Origin: Synergistaceae bacterium
Lineage (GTDB): Bacteria > Synergistota > Synergistia > Synergistales > Aminobacteriaceae
Direction of reading: 5' to 3'
Assembly (NCBI GenBank): GCA_017446645.1
Contig: JAFSQO010000355.1
Location: 1-10,130, forward strand
Length of the DNA: 10,130 nt
In this document: positions 6,483 to 10,130 of the stretch, in pieces
Layout: each line of letters begins with the position of its first letter
Numbering within the stretch: position 1 is the first letter of the stretch
Program-made: the position numbers and the translations under genes
The notes under the pieces: model-generated
Databases searched by the model: none
What the model saw: the letters and a program-made list of their open reading frames with translations, nothing else
What the model was told of the DNA's origin: nothing

Positions 6483-7613
6483 TCACACCTTCTGCTTGCT
6501 GACTGTAGCGGCTGCCTCAGCTTCCATGCACAAACCAGCCCCGCAGTCATCGAGATTTTCTCCGGATTTGAATTTAAGGTTGAACGCAAAGAATTTACTC
6601 AGACTTGCCTTAATTTCATCGCGGTATTTATTCAGTCTGGGAACTTGGGCCTTCACGTAACTATCGACATACTCAACACGATACCCCGAAGAATTCACAA
6701 GTTTCATGACTTCGCGCAATAAATCAAGACTGTCTGCTCCCTTGAATCTTTCGTCAGTTGCAGGGAAGATAGTCCCAATGTCATCGAGTCCGCAGGCTCC
6801 CAGAATTGCGTCCATTACAGCATGGGTTAAGACATCTGCGTCACTGTGGCCGAGCAAGCCCAAATTACTGTCAGGGATTAAGACACCTCCCAGAATTAGC
6901 TTGCGTTCCGGGATTAACCTGTGAATATCGTAGCCGATTCCAGTTCTGATAATGCGCCTTTCATGTGATAATTTTTCTGCAAAAGCTAAATCTTCAGGAT
7001 AAGTAATCTTCATGTTTTCACGTTCTCCAGTCACGTAATTTAATTCACAGTCTGCACTCAGCCATGCTTCGGCCTCGTCTTTGACCTGCATGTTGTTTCT
7101 CAATGCTGCAATCAGCTTCTCGCGGTTAAAGCTTTGGGGTGTCTGGGTTGCATATAGATTATCACGGGGGACGCTCTTGACCTGCGGGCCTGTTATGTGT
7201 TTCAGGGCATCACTAACCGGCATTACTGGGATACAGCCGTGTTCGTCGTCAGTATTTGCGATCAATCTGGCAATCAAGTCAACGCTAATCAAGGGTCTTG
7301 CAGCATCGTGAATTAGAGCGAATCTTTTACTCGAAGCCATTAAGCCATTCATCACTGATTCAGGGCGCGAAGAACCTCCTGCGACTAACTTTATTTTTAT
7401 ATCGCAAGTATATTCCTGATTAATGCACTCTTTCGGGACAACCAGGATTATATCATCAATGCCTGCCATGTGAGCTGCCTTTACACTATGAATCCATAGG
7501 GGCTGGCCGTTCAATGACATAAACTGCTTCAGTTCACGTTCGCTGAATCTGGTGCCGTGACCTCCTGCCGCTATGATAAAGCTGTAATCTGAGCTGCTAC
7601 TTTTTGTTTTCAT
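6483..7613 (-). CDS. ispDF: Bifunctional IspD/IspF (MEP-pathway cytidylyltransferase and cyclodiphosphate synthase)
   Basis: This 376-residue fusion carries out two non-consecutive steps of the MEP isoprenoid pathway. The IspD half (about 10-217) makes CDP-methylerythritol and shows AAGGHGTRF (15-23), RPESVMNGL (83-91), HDAARP (102-107), TPQSF (158-162) and KITYPEDL (202-209). The IspF half (about 222-372) makes MEcPP and shows GIGYDIHR (225-232; metal ligands D229 and H231), GHSDADVLTHAVMDAILGA (255-273; H256) and DIGTIFP (278-284). The usual IspF motif KATTTE-x-LGF-x-GRGEG is strongly altered to KFKSGENLDDCGAGLCMEA (347-365). Only the Lys, Glu352 and Leu354 align well. The ATG overlaps the end of recR by 17 nt, with GGTGG at 7620-7624 as a ribosome site. 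IspE catalyses the intervening step and is not in this window. Confidence 0.95.
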   Translation of the reverse strand: MKTKSSSSDYSFIIAAGGHGTRFSERELKQFMSLNGQPLWIHSVKAAHMAGIDDIILVVPKECINQEYTCDIKIKLVAGGSSRPESVMNGLMASSKRFALIHDAARPLISVDLIARLIANTDDEHGCIPVMPVSDALKHITGPQVKSVPRDNLYATQTPQSFNREKLIAALRNNMQVKDEAEAWLSADCELNYVTGERENMKITYPEDLAFAEKLSHERRIIRTGIGYDIHRLIPERKLILGGVLIPDSNLGLLGHSDADVLTHAVMDAILGACGLDDIGTIFPATDERFKGADSLDLLREVMKLVNSSGYRVEYVDSYVKAQVPRLNKYRDEIKASLSKFFAFNLKFKSGENLDDCGAGLCMEAEAAATVSKQKV

Positions 7614-8205
7614 AGAATTCCACCGGAGTCCTGAAATCTATTGCTGCATGAAGGCTTGTCTTGTCAGCGTGTTCGACGTGAATACCTGCAGGGAGACCAT
7701 ATGCAAATCGTGTAATTTTATCGGGCCTGTGTTTACTTGCCGTGACAGCTTTCATGACTGCGAAATACATTAACTGCCCCGTTACGTTGGGTGATGTGCC
7801 GATTATTATCTCGCTGGGTTTAAGCGCGTCTATGTGGCGGGTTAGGTATTCGAGCTGTTCTTCGTCTGGTTCACCTGTGCTGAAGATTTGCCTGTGAGGT
7901 GTCATAACGTGATACAAGCCGTCATAAAACCCTGACTGTTCTATATTCATCAGGGCTTCAACGTCTTCAACGATGCATAATTTATCTTTTTCTCTTAACG
8001 GGTTAGAGCATATTTCGCAGGGGTCAACGCGCGAGATGTTCCCGCATTGCGAGCATATTTTGTAATCAGCAACAAGGCTTCTTATGAGGCCCGTCAACCT
8101 GTCAACCTCTTCAACTCCCTTGCCCATTAAGTAAAATATTATGCGTCTGGCACCTTCTGAGCCTATGCCGGGTAATTTTCTGAGTTCCCTGATAAGTTCT
8201 TCCAT
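7597..8205 (-). CDS. recR: Recombination mediator RecR (divergent Toprim domain)
   Basis: This 202-residue protein has normal RecR length (about 200) and the normal domain order. There is a helix-hairpin-helix (LRKLPGIGSEGARRIIF, 8-24), a four-Cys zinc finger (C51, C54, C63, C66), a Toprim domain opening with LCIVEDVEALMNIE (76-89) and GLYHV (96-100), and the C-terminal RFAYGLPAG (166-174). RecR forms a DNA-clamping ring and with RecO/RecF loads RecA onto gapped DNA. Several Toprim positions differ from typical RecR: the GG-x-SPL segment reads MTPHRQIF (101-108) and the usual T-x-P-T-x-EGEATA reads TSPNVTGQLMYFA (137-149). It follows ebfC by 23 nt, the ybaB-recR pairing common in bacteria. 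The ATG lacks a clear ribosome site, so coupling to ebfC is possible. Confidence 0.93.
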   Translation of the reverse strand: MEELIRELRKLPGIGSEGARRIIFYLMGKGVEEVDRLTGLIRSLVADYKICSQCGNISRVDPCEICSNPLREKDKLCIVEDVEALMNIEQSGFYDGLYHVMTPHRQIFSTGEPDEEQLEYLTRHIDALKPSEIIIGTSPNVTGQLMYFAVMKAVTASKHRPDKITRFAYGLPAGIHVEHADKTSLHAAIDFRTPVEFYENKK

Positions 8206-8228
8206 GACTTAAAGTGTAAGATACGCTT

Positions 8229-8540
8229 TTACATGCCTGGAATGAGTCCGCTAAGTCCGCCGGTGAGGGCACTCATTCTAGCGTTTGCTAAGTCTTTGGC
8301 TTTGCTTTGGCCTTCACGGACTGCACTGAGCACCAGATCCTCCAGCATTTCCTTGTCTTCAGGATTAATTATTTCAGGGTCAAGAGTTATGCTGACTATA
8401 TCGCCCTGACCGTTGAAAGTTGCCTTGACCATTCCGCCGCCGACTGATGCCTCGACGTGTTCGTTTTCGAGTTCTGACTGAATTTGCAGCATTTTCGCCT
8501 GCATTGCCTGAGCCTGTTTCATGATGTTATTCACTTTCAT
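8229..8540 (-). CDS. ebfC: YbaB/EbfC family nucleoid-associated DNA-binding protein
   Basis: This is a 103-residue cytoplasmic homodimeric DNA-binding protein of the YbaB/EbfC family. The N-terminal helix MKQAQAMQAKMLQIQSEL (7-24) is the family's coiled dimer helix. VEASVGGGMVKATFNGQGDI (29-48) is the core sheet with the signature GGG-x-V. VSITLDPEII (49-58) and EDLVLSAVREG (66-76) follow, and the tail is Gly/Pro-rich (GGLSGLIPGM, 94-103). Length matches the family (about 100-110). AGGAGA (complement of 8551-8556) lies ten nt before the ATG. It is the first gene of the ebfC-recR-ispDF-tsaD train and has its own probable promoter in the 92-nt gap behind yedF. A role in nucleoid organisation or RecFOR-linked repair is known for the family; the details vary by species. 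Confidence 0.93.
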   Translation of the reverse strand: MKVNNIMKQAQAMQAKMLQIQSELENEHVEASVGGGMVKATFNGQGDIVSITLDPEIINPEDKEMLEDLVLSAVREGQSKAKDLANARMSALTGGLSGLIPGM

Positions 8541-8591
8541 TGTTATGTTCTCTCCTAAATTATTATTATTCAGAAAAATTTTTGCTGATTA

Positions 8592-8620
8592 ATTCTATCA
8601 CGAACGACTGTTCACAAAAA
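8592..8620 (-). promoter_or_regulatory. Putative ebfC-recR promoter with GAAC-N4-GTTC operator (LexA-like)
   Basis: On the minus strand a -10-like TAGAAT (complement of 8592-8597) lies about 50 nt before ebfC. Immediately upstream is the palindrome GAAC-N4-GTTC (8602-8613; on the + strand CGAACGACTGTTCA), which matches the core of the Bacillus-type LexA/DinR box. It would fall in the -35/-10 spacer, a typical repressor position. The -35 is poor: TTGTGA (8612-8617) at 14-nt spacing, or TTTTTG (8615-8620) at 17. The rest of the 8541-8632 gap is AT-rich, with no clear yedF terminator. The promoter is tentative. The palindrome itself is exact. Confidence 0.4.
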
Positions 8621-8632
8621 ATTATTTAGCAA

Positions 8633-9292
8633 TCAAAGACTTATGACCTTTTCACAGGTGAATATTTTCTCGAATATCTCACTCATGTCAGCCAATGTCC
8701 CCGCCCCGAGTACTTCTGTTATACCCATTCTATCAGCACATGAGTCAGAAATTAGAATTTCAACGCCGATTGACTCAAGTTCCCTTAGAGCGTCACAGAC
8801 CGTAGAATTGTACGCAGCCAGCGAGACAGCGTTATTCATGAGGACAATGACATCAGGCTTGATTTTGGACTTGTTCAGAGAGGCGATAATCTTTGCTGTG
8901 AATTCAGGCATGTATTTTTTATTCTCATATGAAAGAATAACAGCAGAAGAATCTTTTATCACGTTGTTGTTCATGACTTTGACCTGCAACTTGGTCTTTG
9001 GATCGTCCTCAGTCAATAAGTCCTGAAGCTTAATGTCCGAGTTTGACTCAGGTTCCGGCTCCTGTTCTGATTCAATTTCACTATCTTTCTTTGAAGCCGA
9101 TAGAAACATTACGCCGTCATCGTCTTCAAGAATCACTCTAAATCCTTCTGAAGTCAAGAACTTAGTTATCTCTTGAGATTGTGACGGACTGTCGATTAAT
9201 ATCTTTAACTCGTGTTCGTTTTCGTCAAGAGAATCCCGCACAAAATTTACAGCTTCCGGCCCCGTTTTTTCTGTAGCGTTTAAAGTCAGCAT
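8633..9292 (-). CDS. yedF: YedF-like sulfurtransferase-fold protein (TusA-like plus DsrE-like domains)
   Basis: This 219-residue protein has the layout of the YedF family, which is linked by genome context to selenium metabolism. An N-terminal TusA-like domain covers about 1-65. An acidic linker follows (EIESEQEPEPESNSD, 72-86). The C-terminal DsrE-like domain (about 104-219) shows VIVLMNNAVSLAA (148-160), LRELESIGVEILISDSCAD (169-187) and GTLADMSEIFEKI (198-210), then KVISL. Two changes stand out. The TusA Cys-Pro-x-Pro motif aligns to GPEA (11-14), so the active cysteine is replaced by Gly and the second Pro is lost. The usual CGTC of the C-terminal domain reads SDSC, keeping only C185. A classical sulfur or selenium relay through the first domain is therefore unlikely. 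The family call is firm, the function is not, and no selenium genes are in view. A GGTGA ribosome site precedes the ATG. Confidence 0.8.
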   Translation of the reverse strand: MLTLNATEKTGPEAVNFVRDSLDENEHELKILIDSPSQSQEITKFLTSEGFRVILEDDDGVMFLSASKKDSEIESEQEPEPESNSDIKLQDLLTEDDPKTKLQVKVMNNNVIKDSSAVILSYENKKYMPEFTAKIIASLNKSKIKPDVIVLMNNAVSLAAYNSTVCDALRELESIGVEILISDSCADRMGITEVLGAGTLADMSEIFEKIFTCEKVISL

Positions 9293-9328
9293 TTTATTAA
9301 CTCATCACCCGCAATAAATTTTTGGAGT

Positions 9329-9348
9329 ATATTATAGAATTATAATAT
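9329..9348. promoter_or_regulatory. Divergent yedF/nudC promoter region with symmetric -10-like boxes
   Basis: The 74-nt gap between yedF and nudC contains an 8-bp inverted repeat, ATATTATA (9329-9336) and TATAATAT (9341-9348), separated by GAAT. It gives a perfect TATAAT on each strand: 9341-9346 rightward toward nudC, and the complement of 9331-9336 leftward toward yedF. No convincing -35 box is seen for either. The yedF leader would be about 30 nt. The nudC leader would be only about 14 nt, barely covering its ribosome site at 9353-9360. Confidence 0.4.
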
Positions 9349-9366
9349 CAGAAAGAAGGAATAATA

Positions 9367-10130
9367 ATGCTTATATTTTGCAGAAATAAAATACTCGTGC
9401 GAAATAATATTTACGATTTCTCAGAAGAATATATTAAATCACACGAACTGAATAAAAGTTTTGAAGTAATCCGTTCATCAAAAGATTTGCCGTCTAACTG
9501 GCAGGGTTTACCGTCATGGCTTGATGTAAGCGATGTAAAAATTTTCCTTGACGGTGAAAAGTTAATCACCCTTCGCGATTTGTGGCACGTCTGCGGAGCA
9601 AGGGCTTTTTCAGTTGCAAGCAATGCATGGCAGTTCGCAGTCTGGTTCAGGGACGTAAAATTATGCTCTCACTGCGGGGGCGAGTTACTCACGAGCGATA
9701 AAGATTTCGGCAGAATTTGCAAAACATGCGGGGCTATGTTCTATGCACCTATATCACCAGCCGTTATCGTTGCTGTAGAACGTGAAGGTAAGTTGCTGCT
9801 GGCTCATAACACTGCATGGAGTGATAATCGATATAGCGTGATTGCAGGCTTTGTTGAACCCGGCGAGTCCCTTGAAGATGCCGTGAAACGGGAAATTAAA
9901 GAGGAAGTCTCTATAAGCGTGAACGAAATAAAATACTTTGGCTCCCAGACTTGGCCGTTCCCCAGAAGTCTGATGCTGGGGTTTACTGCAAAATATGAGT
10001 CAGGCGAGCTTCAACCTGACGGAGTCGAAATTGCAGACGCAGGGTTCTTCTCACCTGAGGAAATTAATGATATAAACATTCCTGACAAGGCAAGCATAGC
10101 AAGAAAGTTAATCGATAATTTTTTGATGAC
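9367..10130 (+). CDS. nudC: NudC-like NAD+/NADH diphosphatase (Nudix, zinc-ribbon), 3' end off the window
   Basis: 254 codons are visible and no stop is reached. Since the family is about 255-280 residues, very little is missing. NudC hydrolyses NAD(H) to NMN(H) and AMP and can remove NAD caps from RNA. The N-terminal domain (about 1-95) is followed by a four-Cys zinc ribbon (C100, C103, C118, C121). The Nudix box begins at G161 in GFVEPGESLED and continues through R175, E176, E179 and E180. Its usual final Gly is Ser182 (EEVSI). The NudC-specific motif SQPWPFP-x-S appears as SQTWPFPRS (193-201), with Pro to Thr, then DGVEIADAGFFSPEE (218-232). The catalytic glutamates are intact, so activity is expected. 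AAGAAGGA at 9353-9360 lies six nt before the ATG. It is transcribed divergently from yedF. Confidence 0.92.
   Translation, partial: MLIFCRNKILVRNNIYDFSEEYIKSHELNKSFEVIRSSKDLPSNWQGLPSWLDVSDVKIFLDGEKLITLRDLWHVCGARAFSVASNAWQFAVWFRDVKLCSHCGGELLTSDKDFGRICKTCGAMFYAPISPAVIVAVEREGKLLLAHNTAWSDNRYSVIAGFVEPGESLEDAVKREIKEEVSISVNEIKYFGSQTWPFPRSLMLGFTAKYESGELQPDGVEIADAGFFSPEEINDINIPDKASIARKLIDNFLM

Noticed and set aside
6435..6722. 95-residue + strand ORF covering the ispDF 3' end
   Set aside because: It is a shadow of ispDF and the acidic small ORF, with no domain features.
8643..9026. 127-residue + strand ORF opposite yedF
   Set aside because: It is antisense to a recognised YedF-like gene, with no convincing ribosome site or domain.
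1..10130. CRISPR array, tRNA or rRNA genes, insertion sequences, phage or toxin-antitoxin modules
   Set aside because: No regularly spaced repeats, cloverleaf-like sequences, transposase motifs or terminal inverted repeats were seen. All gaps are under 100 bases.

Overview
The window looks like a chromosomal segment from an anaerobic, diderm bacterium of moderate G+C. A Synergistota-type organism is my best guess, but this is an inference. It rests on a sugar-binding protein with a cleavable signal peptide and no lipobox cysteine, a YedF-family protein, a fused IspDF, and a compact ebfC-recR-ispDF-tsaD gene train. No rRNA, tRNA, IS element, prophage or CRISPR array is visible. Coding density is high, and no gap without a gene exceeds 100 bases.

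Bases 1-5291 (+ strand) hold a sugar uptake and conversion operon. In order it carries a DUF4432 aldose-epimerase-like protein (5' end outside the window), a D-lyxose ketol-isomerase, an RbsA/MglA-type double ATPase, an RbsC-type permease and a periplasmic sugar-binding protein. It ends at a strong intrinsic terminator. The likely logic is ABC import of a free pentose or hexose, anomer conversion by the DUF4432 protein, then aldose-ketose isomerisation (lyxose to xylulose, or mannose to fructose). No kinase is in view and it may lie upstream. The four internal start codons share an unusual T-rich leader ending in ATC. A 12-bp hairpin precedes the binding-protein gene.

Bases 5297-9292 (- strand, convergent with the operon) hold housekeeping genes, read right to left. 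They are a YedF-like protein that has lost its TusA-domain cysteine, the nucleoid-associated protein EbfC/YbaB, recombination mediator RecR, bifunctional IspDF of the MEP isoprenoid pathway, a 60-residue very acidic small ORF, and TsaD of tRNA t6A synthesis. From ebfC to tsaD the genes are almost contiguous, with gaps of 6-23 nt and one 17-nt overlap, so they probably form one transcript. A GAAC-N4-GTTC palindrome resembling the Gram-positive LexA (SOS) box lies in the presumed promoter ahead of ebfC-recR.

Bases 9293-10130 hold an AT-rich divergent promoter region and a + strand nudC-like NAD(H) diphosphatase gene that runs off the window end.

I see no clearly new multi-gene system. The points most worth a second look are the acidic small ORF between ispDF and tsaD, the possible SOS operator, the cysteine-less YedF, and altered conserved motifs in IspF and RecR.
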